From positions 68,582,630 to 68,646,629 of the forward strand of contig OY292274.1 of NCBI GenBank assembly GCA_958496175.1: 64,000 bases of DNA. The letters run 5' to 3'. Below are positions 24,367-34,798 of the stretch, one piece after another. The stretch's first letter is position 1, and each line of letters opens with the position of its first letter. The stretch is from Sisyra terminalis. Lineage: Eukaryota; Arthropoda; Insecta; Neuroptera; Sisyridae. The notes below the pieces were generated by a model that saw only the letters and a list, made by a program, of their open reading frames with translations, did not search any database and was not told the origin of the DNA. The position numbers and the translations under genes were made by a program.

Positions 24367-25490
24367 ACCAAACTTCCTGAGCGATGCATCTACTTTGGTA
24401 TTTGATCATTTCAATTGGAATCTCCTTTTTACTCGCTGCAGTGCATTTATGTCATTTTATTTAATAATTCATCTCATAAAATTAATAAATTAATATTAAT
24501 CTGTCAAATTAGTATAATAAAAAAATTTTTGTCACTAGATGGCTTAATTGTTTGACATGAATTTATCCAATAATTCGATTTTAATGTACATATGAGATAG
24601 AGATCAAACATTTTCAAATTATAATGGTAAAAAAGGACACCAAATTCACTTGAAGTGGGCTTCGATTAACTAATAACAATTTGATTAAAACTGGGGCCTA
24701 AAATTTAAAATGGCTAAACTTCCTTAGCGATGCATCTGGTATTTGATCATTTCTACTGGAATGTCCTTTTTGCTCGCTGCGGTGCATTTATGTAATTTTA
24801 TTTAATAATTCTTCCCCTAAAATTAATATTAATCTGTCAAATTAGAATAAAAAAAAAAATTATCATTAGATGGCATAATTGTTTGACATGAAATTATCCA
24901 AAAATTCGATTTTAATGTACATTTGAGATAGAGATGAAACATTTTCAAGTAATAGTGCCAAAAAAAGACACCAAATTCACTTGAAGTGGGCTTCGATTAA
25001 CTAATAACAATTTGGCAAAACAAACTGGCGCCCAAAATTCAAAATGACTTTACATTTACGAATAAAGCCCAACCCATTTCTAGTACTTGTCTATTTTATA
25101 TTTTGACCAAACTTCCTTAGAGATGCATCTGGTATTTGATAATTTCTATTGGAATCTCCTTTTTGCTCGCTTCAGTGCATTTGTCATTTTATTTAATAAT
25201 TCATCCCCTCAAATTAATAAATTAATATTAATCTGTCAAATTAGTATAAAAAAAATTTTCGTCACTAGATGGCATAATTGTTTGACATGAATTTATCCAA
25301 AAATTCGATTTTAATGTATATTTGAGATAGAGATCAAACATTTCTAAGTTATAATGCCAAAAAAAGACACCGAATACACTTGAAGTGGGCTTCGATTAAC
25401 TAATAACAATTTGGCAAAACAAACTGGCGCCGAAAATTTAAAATGGCTTTACATTTACGAATAAAGCACAAACGTCCAAATATTAATAAT
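24367..25490. repeat. Tandem triplication of a roughly 350-bp unit
   Basis: Units start near 24371, 24716 and 25109 with AACTTCCT followed by GATGCATCT. Each runs through GATGGCNTAATTGTTTGACA to CTTGAAGTGGGCTTCGATTA. The second unit has an extra 60 bp at its end (CATTTACGAATAAAGC...), which recurs at the end of the third. No coding or terminal repeats. Confidence 0.85.
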
Positions 25491-26166
25491 ACCTTTACCG
25501 GATTATTTATCACTACGTGATTTTAACGTGTAGTAATGTCTTATTTTTCAGACAACTAGAAGGAAATTCTAGTTTTGACCTCTTATTTTTATAGTAAGAT
25601 TTATTTTTGATTTAATTTATGTGGGGAGAGAGAAACGGGAATTAAATGAGGAAAAAGATCATATACGACTTAATTGAAACATTGCCATAAAATTATGTAT
25701 CCACCAACATAATTTATTTCTTCGTCATCTTCGCGTGTTCATCCGCAATATGTTTTAAACATAAAAGATAGCAATATAAAGTGACATGCAACTAATCAAA
25801 GAATCTCGTTTTTTACATAAATCAGCCAAAAAAAAATGAAAAAAAAAAATTTTCCCTCGACTAATGATACAAAATTTTACAAAACATTTAACACAAACGC
25901 ACCCATATCCACTCAAATGGTCAATTCCATAAAGTTTTTATAATAGTTAATTTGAATTTTACAACTTGAAATCCAGGTGGTATAACATTTTGGGTGATAT
26001 TCACCCGGAATAAAATAAATTATGCGGCCAAACATATACATGCAAAATGGTGTTCTACAAATAACCAGCATATCAATTATTTTAAATCAGTGTCCAAATA
26101 TTCGATGGAATCGTAAAATTTTCCCAATTCGCTTATCGAAAAATTTCTTTTATTGAAATTAATACA
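25491..26166. other. AT-rich stretch, nothing recognised
   Basis: No open frame, element end or repeat family could be supported here. Confidence 0.5.
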
Positions 26167-26286
26167 ATGCCAAAAGAAATATATACTTATGTGAAGTTGT
26201 TGGGTGCGAATAGGCCAGAGGAAGTAATAAAAGAATACGAAATACTAACATGGAATTTTATACGAGCGTTTACGGAGAATATTTAA
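26167..26286 (+). CDS. Small open frame, 39 codons, unassigned
   Basis: The frame starts MPKEIYTYVKLLGANRPEEV and ends in TWNFIRAFTENI. Its amino-acid composition is less low-complexity than the surrounding frames, which is the only reason to list it. No splice partners, domain or family are recognised. It may be an exon, a micropeptide or chance. Confidence 0.15.
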   Translation: MPKEIYTYVKLLGANRPEEVIKEYEILTWNFIRAFTENI

Positions 26287-26893
26287 ATTTATCTTAATAA
26301 TTGTGAGACACATGCTACAGTAATAAATGTTCGTGCTTATCAAGAATTTGTTTTAAAATATGCAGTTAAAAGTAGCCATTATTCATTTGTGTGAATACAT
26401 TTACGAATCAATGAAATGTTGAGATATTAAATTTTTAATGGAATTGAGTTTGCCAAATTAAAAGTCCAATTATTTAACGATGTTCTATTAAAAAGTTCTA
26501 CAAGATGGAACTTTCTTCTTGTCATTAATGATCGAGGAGGATTTTTCTCTTTTCACTGATATTTCAAAGTTAAAAGCTCATTTTTAAGTTCAAATAAAAC
26601 AACTTGGAAGTTAAGCAAAGCCAATATTCATATATTAATGCCTGGAAATCCAGACCTCATCCCCTGGAGTTCCTTGAGAATTTTCATTGAAATAAATTGA
26701 ATAATTTCGATTATTCCCTAACAAGTGATTTCACAGAAAACTTTGAATAAATTTCAGGTGATGAGGTTTGAATTCCAGCAGAAATATACCTTTAAAAATA
26801 CTTTTAAAATCCATTTTTTGCCCTTTTACCCTTATTTGTGCAAAATTGCCTTCTCCTCCATAAGATTTTCTTTTCATTTCCGAAACCAAATTA
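26287..26893. other. AT-rich stretch, nothing recognised
   Basis: A plus-strand frame at 26725-26910 is low-complexity and runs into the target site of the next element; no gene is supported. Confidence 0.5.
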
Positions 26894-26908
26894 ATCCAAA
26901 ATATCAGT

Positions 26909-27111
26909 GAATCATCACAAAGCAGTTACGGAGTGATCCAAACTACTTGATGACCACTGAAGAAGATTGCTTGCCAATCGAAATACGAAACAAATATTTT
27001 TGTTTGTACTTCTGTGCAAATTTATGTTAATAAATTGGACTGCAATATATTTTATATATTGTATACACAGTATAACTGTTCAAAGTCAGCGGAAAAAATC
27101 GTATTTTGATT
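26909..27111 (+). mobile_element. Hammerhead-like retroposon, single-arm copy B with 15-bp TSD
   Basis: This 203-bp copy of the fold-back family contains only one arm, from GAATCATCACAAAGCAG to CAAAGTCAGCGGAAAAA. It is flanked by a perfect 15-bp direct repeat, ATCCAAAATATCAGT, at 26894-26908 and 27112-27126. A duplication of this length fits target-primed reverse transcription (LINE, SINE or Penelope-like) rather than hAT, Helitron or Tc1. The core CTGAAGA...GAAATACG is present, but the stem III and cleavage part is deleted. Confidence 0.8.
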
Positions 27112-27130
27112 ATCCAAAATATCAGTTTAT

Positions 27131-27575
27131 TCTATACTAATATATAAAATTCATACGTCTGTCAGTACTTTTAGATTTTGATTCCAATTTTACGGGTAAA
27201 CATTTGTTTCAGGAGATCCTTATTCGAAATTAAACATTTTTAAAATTTTTGTCTGTCTGTCTATCTGTGTGTCCCGATTTAACGAAAGAACGGAACATCC
27301 GAATTTAATGAAATTTGGTATTAAGATATAACACAATTTCGCATAGACTATAGGCTACTTATCATTCCAAAAAAATAATAAGGGAAGGTATTTCCTAGGG
27401 ATGAAAGCAGAAATTTTTTCACTAGATAGGTGAGTTATATATCATTGGAAAGGTAATTAAAAGTTAGAAAATAATCTGTAAAAATAGTTTTTGTTGCACT
27501 GATAAAAAGCACAGTAAATTCAATTTAAAGTCTAAAAAATTGCCTCCTTGAAATATAAACGTTTATATAATTATA
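27131..27575 (+). mobile_element. Helitron 5'-end fragment
   Basis: It starts TCTATACTAATATATAAAAT and follows 19796-20821 in inverted orientation through GTCTGTCTGTCTATCTG, AACGAAAGAACGGAAC and GATAAAAAGCACAGTAAAT. The 3' hairpin/CTAG end is missing; the copy stops where a fold-back fragment begins. Confidence 0.8.
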
Positions 27576-27582
27576 TAAACGT

Positions 27583-27765
27583 GCAATCCTGACTTTTCAA
27601 AGTCCTTACAAATATTGCCGTGAAGTGGACGATATTTTATTTTAAAAACAAATCAATTAAATTTTTTATGAAAAATCAATTAAAAATACTAGCGGCCACA
27701 TTTTGATAGGCAACCTAGTAGATATTTATTCTCCTGATGATAAATATGCGTAAAAATTCGGTATA
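27583..27765. repeat. Terminal fragment of the giant fold-back family
   Basis: Matches arm ends of 42117-43365 and 44893-46390: CCTGACTTTTCAAAGTC, GTGGACGATATTTTATTTTA, ACTAGCGGCCACATTTTGAT, and CTCCTGATGATAAATATGCG. Here only one arm end is present, so the family also occurs as solo fragments. Confidence 0.75.
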
Positions 27766-27767
27766 TA

Positions 27768-28110
27768 GAAAATATTGCAGCCCAATTTATGTAGTATAAT
27801 CTGATATAATAGTATATAAAAATCATACCATAAACATAAATTTGAACAGAAGTTCAAACCAAAAAAATTTCGTGACATATTGCCCAGATACGTATTTCGA
27901 TTGCTAAGCAATCTTCTTCAGCACAAAGCAGTTACGGAGTGATCCAAACTACTTGATGACCACTGCGGAAGATTGCTTGGCAATCGAAATACGTATCTGG
28001 GCAATACGTCACGAAATGTTTTTGGTTTGAACTTCTGTTCAAATTTATTTATTTATATATACTACATAAATTGGACCGCAATATATCCTATATACTGTAT
28101 ACACAGTATT
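27768..28110. mobile_element. Penelope-like fold-back repeat, copy C
   Basis: Two inverted arms of about 150 bp. The left begins near TTTATGTAGTATAATCTG and has GTATTTCGATTGCTAAGCAA; the right has TTGCTTGGCAATCGAAATAC and runs to TGTATACACAGTATT. On the minus strand the left arm keeps CTGAAGA-stem-GAAA-TACGTATC. On the plus strand the right arm has CTGCGGA, which loses the invariant A of the core, so only one arm could fold as a hammerhead. Confidence 0.75.
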
Positions 28111-29417
28111 CTCGAATGTGTTCTGAAACTCAAAAAGATTGCCGATCTCTAAATTAAATCTTAATAATTTGGTCAAATTTTTACCAAAGTTTAAGGTAAA
28201 ATTCAATTTTTAATTGATAAAATGGATTCGATATGATATTTAGTTTCAACCACGTCAGGTGTAACACACAATAAATCTAGAATATTTTATTATTACCACT
28301 CAATGTGTAAACTTTTTCAAGTGAATAATTCACATTTCCGGTGAATTGTCTTATAAAGCACTGTCGGTATGCGTTTCGGAATTTAATGCAGCAATCAATT
28401 GTATATACTTATTTATGTAATTTTTTTAAGTAAAAGAAAAAAAAATATCAAAGATTTGCAGATGTCGACAGGCAACGGTGAACAATTATTGAGATTACGT
28501 GAAACATTTACGGAGAAAAGAAACAACTTTTATGTGTTTAGTATCTGATTATGCGTAAATTAATAAACAATAATCCAACGCTTGTAATTCGTATTCCATG
28601 TTTTTCTTTTTTCCGTTCGCAACGGACACAATATAATAGACGAAAATTGATATAAAACTACAACAACTACATGAATGTCTAAATTACTCAGCAAACACAA
28701 ATTTGTATTTAATAATAATCAAATGTGTTTAGATTAAAATGTAGAAAAATACTTGAATTGATAATGAGCTTTGATAAAACGTACGTAAATCAATGGACAC
28801 AAGTGTGATAGAGATACACAAATGTGTGAAAAAACACGGGCCAGACGATATATCGGTATAGATGGGGCCCACAAAAATAGAGACATGAAAATGGTTAAGT
28901 TGGAACGTCTTTCTTGATACGTTTAGATCTTCATTAATGTCTGTCTCTGGTGAGAAAGATAAACATGTCATCTTTACATTTAAATTAATTCATTTCTGAT
29001 AAAAATGTGACTTTACGTTATTATTATTATTACTATTACTATTACTATTACTGTTGTTGTTCACGGTGATGTCCACTCCAATGTTTATATACTTAATAAC
29101 ACTCTTTTTTCGTTCGTCTGTAAAATTGATTTGTATAGGTAATAGCCTTTGAGAGAGTTAAGATTACGAAACTTTTAAAATGGGGAAATGGGAACGGAGA
29201 GGTTCGATAATATCGCCATCTCTCATTTTATCTTATGCTAGAAATGTGGTGTCAAATAAATTGTTGACTTAATGTTAAAAGGATCACTAAAACGCTTATA
29301 AAACACTGTTTCAAATAATGGATTGGTGTTAGAAGTTTTTATAATTAAAATCCAATATAATAAATAACAGTCGGTAAAATAGGGCTAGAATTTATTCAAG
29401 CAAATTCTGGAAATTTT
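28111..29417. other. AT-rich stretch with a short TTA/TTACTA microsatellite
   Basis: A trinucleotide run of TTATTATTATTACTATTACT type lies near 29018-29060. The minus-strand frame 28729-28971 has no recognisable domain. No element ends seen. Confidence 0.5.
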
Positions 29418-29600
29418 GATCCCCGCGACTTCGTCTGCGTAACGATTTACTATTGGAATATGAAAATTTTTATTTTTCTTATTTCTTTTACGACAAACGT
29501 AATCATACCTGAAAACACTATTTTGCCAACTTTAAAAAGACACATTAAATAATCTGTTGCTTAGAATAAAATATTTGTATGTAATGGTCAATTAAATTTC
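29418..29600 (-). mobile_element. Helitron 3'-end fragment
   Basis: GATCCCCGCGACTTCGTCTG, the reverse complement of the Helitron hairpin end, is followed by sequence resembling the region next to the 35798 and 52786 ends. The terminal CTAG has been replaced, and the rest of the element is not recognisable past 29600. Confidence 0.6.
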
Positions 29601-30836
29601 AAAAAATGGTAATTTTGTCTTATCGCGGCTTTTCTCAAAAAAAATCGTAGGCACATAAAATTAGTCTTAAAATGTTCAGAACACTTAAAAATGCAATATT
29701 CCGGTGGCGGAACTCTAATTTTCTTGACAATTATTACAAAAAAGTCTAAAAAAGAATGTCATTATAGTAGACTTTAATAGACGTCAAAGTAACAGCTAAA
29801 TTGGCATTTGCTTACAAGTACGCATGTGCAATAAAAACAAAGAGATGCAAAAATGACAAAGAGAACAAATATGAATTTAATTTGACAAAGTGCCCGGGAA
29901 AGTAAAAGTTAACCAAATTACAGTAAAATATCTGATACGAAGTAATGACCAACAGGTTACATAATTTTATGGTACAAATATATTTTATTAATGTTACTGT
30001 ATGGTGTTTTAAATCAATTCGCGAATTTATTCGATATTTGGTTTGTTAATTCACCTGGAACATCTTCTAATTTCTCCTTTAGTGTTAAATTTTATGAGGG
30101 CCAATTTATTCGCGAATTGAATTAAAACCGGAATAGAAAATGGGACGTTGTCATATAATTATTTGTATATAAATTACTAATAAAAATTTAATAGTTGAAA
30201 AAAATTCTATTTAGTAATTAAAATTAGTCAATGTTTATTTTGTTCCTTTTATCATTTTATTGTTAAATCTTTGGTAATTTAAGGTAGACCAATAATATTC
30301 CGTTGCGAGACTAAACACGAATTTTGTTTTACGCCAGATTTCACTTTTAATTCGTTAAAAGTTCCATTATAGCAATCCTTTGTAATGAAAAATATAACGA
30401 TTTTCGGGTATTCTCCTGAATCAACCAAGACAACGTGGATCATAACCATTGTGGCGCAATTTATTTGCGAAAATCGAATCAAAATCAAACCAACAAGAAT
30501 CAAAAACAACGAAATTTTCAATATTTCTCAATTAACAGTTTCATATAGATATTGCCGGGCTTTTTCAAATTTGCTTCAAATAGATATCTGCTCTATCTGC
30601 TTGTTCTAATGCACATGCGTACTTGAAAGTAAATGAGTTTAATAATTACTTTGACGTCTATTAAAGTCTATTATAATGCATTTTTTTTTTTGGCTTTATT
30701 TTGGAAAAACTGTAATAGAAGTTACATTTCCGCCACCGGAATATTGCATTTTTAAGTGTTCTGAACATTTTAAGACTAATTTTATGTGCCTACGATTTTT
30801 TTTGAGAAAAGCCGCGATATGACAAAATTACCGCTT
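29601..30836. mobile_element. Long inverted-repeat element, arms about 200 bp
   Basis: Left arm 29601-29835 and right arm 30610-30836 are inverted: GTAATTTTGTCTTATCGCGG versus GACAAAATTACC with CCGCGATAT; CAATATTCCGGTGGCGGAAC versus CCGCCACCGGAATATTGC; GACGTCAAAGTAA versus TTACTTTGACGTC. The spacer holds a fragment of the 15189 repeat family (near 30100-30145) and two antisense open frames without recognised domains. Terminal bases and target duplication are unclear. Confidence 0.7.
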
Positions 30837-31762
30837 CTTGTTTATGTACCAAAGAGACCCAAGTATATCTTTAATTATTTAAGACCAAAACGTCCATGTT
30901 TATAGTAGATATAGGGCATCAAAGTTCTAATGGAACTTTTAAAACATTGGTGGTTTGGTGACCTCATATTAACTCCGATTGTTCTTGAACCTAAACCAAG
31001 ATTTAATTTAAATTTTGGGGAAAAATAGAAAGTTATTGTGTATATAAAGAAAAAATTTTGATATAATTTACCAACGTAAATCTTAAATCAGCTTTTTTAA
31101 CGGAAGCACATGGTGGCACATGGTAACAACATAGTGATCATTTTCCAGATTTGTTTTACATCAGGATTGAATTAAATTGTTCCAAATCATTCCAAGTATT
31201 AAATTAAAGAAATTTTTTTTCTAAACAATTCTATAATTAAATTATAATAATCAATACAGTCGTATTTATAATTATTAACCTCACCCATTTGAAATAACGT
31301 TATCTTCGATTCCCATAAAACTATGTTCATTTTTTATCGGCAGATGGCACAATTTTCGTTTTCAATTACGAGTGTAATTCAACAATGAAAATTTAAATTC
31401 AAAAAATAAATTGAACCAAAAATATAATTAATCCGTTTTAAAAGTTTATGATCTATCTAGTTTTAAAAATTATTTTCAAATGCAAACAATAGAAATTGTT
31501 CTAACGTACCCCTACCTAAAACTAATATTTTAATAGTGTTATTAATCAAAATAATAGACATATACTTTTTAATTGGTAAAAATTTAATATATCAAAATTA
31601 AATTTATATCTTCACACATATATATATTGTTATCCCAATTAGTTTTGGGAAAAAAATCAATTTAAATTAACAGTTTTATATTCATTGTTTGAAAAATAAT
31701 AAAGCAACGCAAAACAAAATCGCTGTCATTAAACACGTGAAATATAATAAATAATTATCCAA
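30837..31762. other. AT-rich stretch upstream of the KRTCAP2-like exons
   Basis: No gene or element recognised. If 31763 is the translation start of the next gene, its promoter and 5' UTR fall in this stretch; no convincing TATA/Inr pair stood out. Confidence 0.4.
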
Positions 31763-32225
31763 ATGGGTTTGTATTTGAAATTTTTTTTATTAATTTTATT
31801 CGATTTGTATTGAAAATTGCCGATTTTAGCATTTTCTCGTAAAGGAATTTCCTGTGTTTTGGCCGCCTTTTTGACGTTATGTTACTTTATGGCATTGGTG
31901 ATGTTCTCCAAGTGGTTTGCCCAGCATGCAATCTTGGCCGGATTTGTGGCATCTTTTGCGTTTATATTTCTGCTCACGGTATTGTTTTCGATAGAAATAT
32001 TTTGGTATACCACAAATTGACAATTAATTTTTACAGGCGGTTTCGAATTTTGAGGAGCTTTATATAAAGCCCAACTTTCAAGCTCAGCTGTTCCCTGAAG
32101 GTAAGTATCAGGGATTTATTTGAAAATCATAAGAGAATAATGAATATTTATTTTTCAGTGTTTTATACTTTGATGATAAGTATTTTGGTGGTTGGAGTCG
32201 TTTCAACAACATCTCAAATGTTTTG
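31763..32225 (+). CDS. KRTCAP2-like: KRTCAP2-like membrane protein, spliced exons
   Basis: Three phase-compatible exons: 31830-31978, 32037-32100 and 32159-32225, with acceptors TTTTAG, TTTACAG and TTTTTCAG and donors ACG|GT, AAG|GTAAGT and TTTTG|GTGAGA. A four-base ATGG exon at 31763-31766 before GTTTGT would give MAFSRKGIS. The joined product has hydrophobic segments at about residues 10-25 and 33-50. It then has the block LTAVSNFEEL and NFQAQLFPEV, which fits the LTAxxNLE...FQAKxxPE block of KRTCAP2, an accessory subunit of the ER oligosaccharyltransferase that acts in N-glycosylation. After PEV it diverges (STTSQMFW in place of the usual HRVC.TTC), and a stop follows at 32227 if the last donor is not used. 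About 95 residues are visible against about 130-136 in the family. It could be a diverged paralog, or a gene continuing at 35539. Confidence 0.6.
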
Positions 32226-32549
32226 GTGAGACCAATGATATCTACTTGCATTTGCCGTTCATTTTGAAAATGGTCTAAGTCAATAGCAAAGTTATTCCAG
32301 AATTACATTTCTTTTTTTAAATTGAAGACAACGAATTGATTTTATATAAAAGCAAAGCTGAGTTATCTATAAAGCTGATTATCCTCTACAGTGGATCCCC
32401 GGTAATCCGACAAACAGTTTGCAGGGCAGAGTCGCATTAGCGAATTTATCGGATTATAAAGTACGGCCTAAGACTCCCTATACTCCGGATTTTTTTACGA
32501 AAGAGTACCTTGTAATTTGACAAATTACAGATCCAATAAGATTCTACAT

Positions 32550-33354
32550 TAGGGTGATTTTTTTTTTTTACTTATTTTGGTCCCATCGTGAAATTTTTTT
32601 GGAAATACCAAAAAAAAAAAAAATTTCTGAAAGTTTGAGCCCTTAATATTAATTTTAAGTCCTCGACCAAGACGTGTAAAGATTTCCCATTGAAAATACA
32701 CGGAAAATCTGATTTTTTATTTTTAAATTTCTATATCTCAGCGGCATTTCATGGGATCGCTTTTACTGAAGATGGTTTTTTCTCAGAATTAAACGCTCTA
32801 CAAAAGTGCCCATTGCGACAAAGTCGTAACTCACACCGGTGAGGTAGTACGGACCACTGAACCTGATTTTTCCATAAAATTCAAGGCTTAATATCTCGTT
32901 TAATATTGATCTTCGCGATTTGGTCTACAAGACCTTTTTTGTAGGAAATCAAATTCTCTACAAGTTTTTCATTTATAATTTTTCCGTAGCTCTTGTTATT
33001 TACGAGATAAATGCAAAAAAAACGCGAATTTTATGGAAAAATCAGGTTCAGTGGCCCGTACTACCTCACCGATGTGAGTTACGACTTTGTCGCAATGGGC
33101 ACTTTTGTAGAGCGTTTAATTCTGAAAAAAAACCATCTTCGGTAAAAGCGATCCCATGAAATGCCGCTGAGATATAGAAATTTAAAAATAAAAAATCAGA
33201 GTTTCCGTGTATTTTCAATGGGAAATCTTTACACGTCTTAGTCGAGGACTAAAAATTAAAATTAAGGGCTCAAATTTTCAGAGATTTTTTTTTTTGGTAT
33301 TTCCAACAAAATTTCACGATGGGACCAAAAAAAGTAAAAAAAAAAATCACTCTA
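32550..33354. mobile_element. Long-palindrome hAT-like MITE, copy F1
   Basis: Begins TAGGGTGATTTTTTT and ends AAATCACTCTA. Arms of about 350 bp are inverted around a short centre near 32950, with blocks such as GTCCTCGACCAAGACGTG, CAGCGGCATTTCATGGGATC and TTGCGACAAAGTCGTAACTC repeated as complements. No 8-bp duplication is visible for this copy. Open frames inside are by-products of the palindrome. Confidence 0.82.
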
Positions 33355-33639
33355 ATATATATATCTGCCCATATATTTATTGAAAATTAAATTCCCTACA
33401 AAAAACGTCTCTTTGAAAATTTTTATCAGACACGCCGTTTTTTTGGAATTTTGTAACTAACGAACAAATAAATATATAGAACAATATGGATTCTTGAAGG
33501 GAATTTAATGCTCTACAAAAAAGGTCTCTTAACGTTTTTACATAAAATCACTTTTTCAAATCTTATTCACAATTAAAGTTGAAAGAAAAATTTTAATAAC
33601 TTTAAACCAATGATCGGCAAAAATTTCACAGAAAAATCA

Positions 33640-34112
33640 ATTCATGGTTTAATATCTCGTTTAATATTGATCTTAGCGATTTGGTCTACACGAACTTTTT
33701 TGTAGGAAATCTAATTCTCTACAAGTTTTTCATTTATAATTTTTCCGTAGCTCTTGGTATTTACGAGATAAATGCAAAAAAAAACGCGAATTTTATGGAA
33801 AAATCAGGTTCAGTGGCCCGTACTAACTCACCGGTGTGAGTTACGACTTTGTCGCAATGGACACTTTTGTAGAGCGTTTAATTCTGAGAAAAAACCATTT
33901 TCGTGAAAGCGATCCCATGAAATTGCCGCTGAGATATAGAAATTGAAAAATAAAAAATCAGAGTTTCCGTGTTTTTTCAATGGGAAATCTTTACACGTCT
34001 TGGTCGAGGACTTAAAATTAATATTAAGGGCTCAAACTTTTAGGGATTTTTTTTTTTTGGTATTTCCTGCAAAATTTCACAATGGGACCAAAAAAAAAAA
34101 AAAATCACCCTA
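33640..34112. mobile_element. Long-palindrome hAT-like MITE, half copy F2
   Basis: Right half of the same family as F1, from TTTAATATCTCGTTTAATAT to AAATCACCCTA. It is preceded by about 280 bp of AT-rich sequence sharing CTACAAAAAA-GTCTCTT blocks with the 53.7-kb palindromes. It lies in tandem with F1 inside the Tigger-like element. Confidence 0.75.
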
Positions 34113-34615
34113 ATGTACTCTGAAGTACAAATCATACTTCATTATGTATATGTCAAATTTAGTAAATTAAACAACATTAGGTCTACTTTACATTAGGAAA
34201 TAATTGTGTGCAAACAAATGTACATACAAATAATCAAAAATTATTAATTCTATTGGTATTGCTATTATTTTCTTGAGAAAACAACATATATATTTATTGT
34301 TTTATTATAAGCCTTTTGTTATTACATTATAGTTGCACAAAAGAATAGCTTTACCTATAGTATGAAGAAAATTTTCTTGATAGTAGTATTTTTTTCTCTG
34401 TGTAGCGAAAATTGTCAAAAAAATATTCAATACATAATAAATAATAGACCAACTCGGATTACAGGGTATGCCGGATTAGCCGAAGGCCGGATTACCGGGG
34501 TTCCACTGTATTTAAACAACTGTTACACTTTAAATATATAGTATTGACCACCCAACTCTTTACGAGAATCAATTTACAATTAGAACAAGCCCTATTCTTT
34601 TACAAGGATAATCAA

Positions 34616-34798
34616 TGTGTATACAATATATAAAATATAATGCAGTCCAATTTATTAACATAAACTTGAACAGAAGTTCAAACAAAAATATTCGTGACGT
34701 ATTGCCCAGATACGTATTTCGATTGCCAAGCAATCTTCATCAGTGGTCATCAAGTAGTTTGGATCACTCCGTATGTGCTTTGTGATGAATCATCACAA
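34616..34798 (-). mobile_element. Penelope-like hammerhead repeat, single-arm copy D
   Basis: One arm only, inverted relative to copy B: GTATACAATATATAAAATAT to CTTTGTGATGAATCATCAC. It carries the best-preserved CTGATGA core of the family on the minus strand. No clear target duplication is visible. Confidence 0.78.
34700..34752 (-). ncRNA. Hammerhead-ribozyme-like motif (copy D)
   Basis: Minus strand: GACCA, then CTGATGA (34743-34737), extra A, stem GATTGC-TTG-GCAATC, GAAA (34720-34717), TACGTATC, then TGGGCA. CCA pairs with TGG as the start of stem I; A-TAC/GTA-T forms a minimal stem III; predicted cleavage follows the C at 34709. This fits type I hammerheads with a tiny stem III known from Penelope-like elements, except for one extra base before stem II. 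Activity untested. Confidence 0.5.

Larger units (their letters stand above)
32389..34508. mobile_element. pogo/Tigger-like element with TA target duplication
   Basis: Ends CAGTGGATCCCCGGTAATCC and (complement) CAGTGGAACCCCGGTAATCC lie immediately inside TA dinucleotides (32387-32388 and 34509-34510), as expected for Tc1/mariner superfamily, pogo/Tigger branch. About 1.56 kb in the middle is later palindromic MITE sequence. The remaining roughly 550 bp encodes no transposase, so the carrier is itself non-autonomous. It sits between the KRTCAP2-like exons and the downstream exon candidates. Confidence 0.82.

Noticed and set aside
27720..27765. CTGATGATAAATAT in the giant fold-back end as a second hammerhead
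   Set aside because: It has CTGATGA but no GAAA at the required place (GTAAAAA instead) and no convincing stem II.
32920..33159. Frames encoding NALQKCPLRQSRNSHR-type peptides (also 57789-58297)
   Set aside because: They lie in both strands of the palindromic MITE family and recur with every copy; no protein family.
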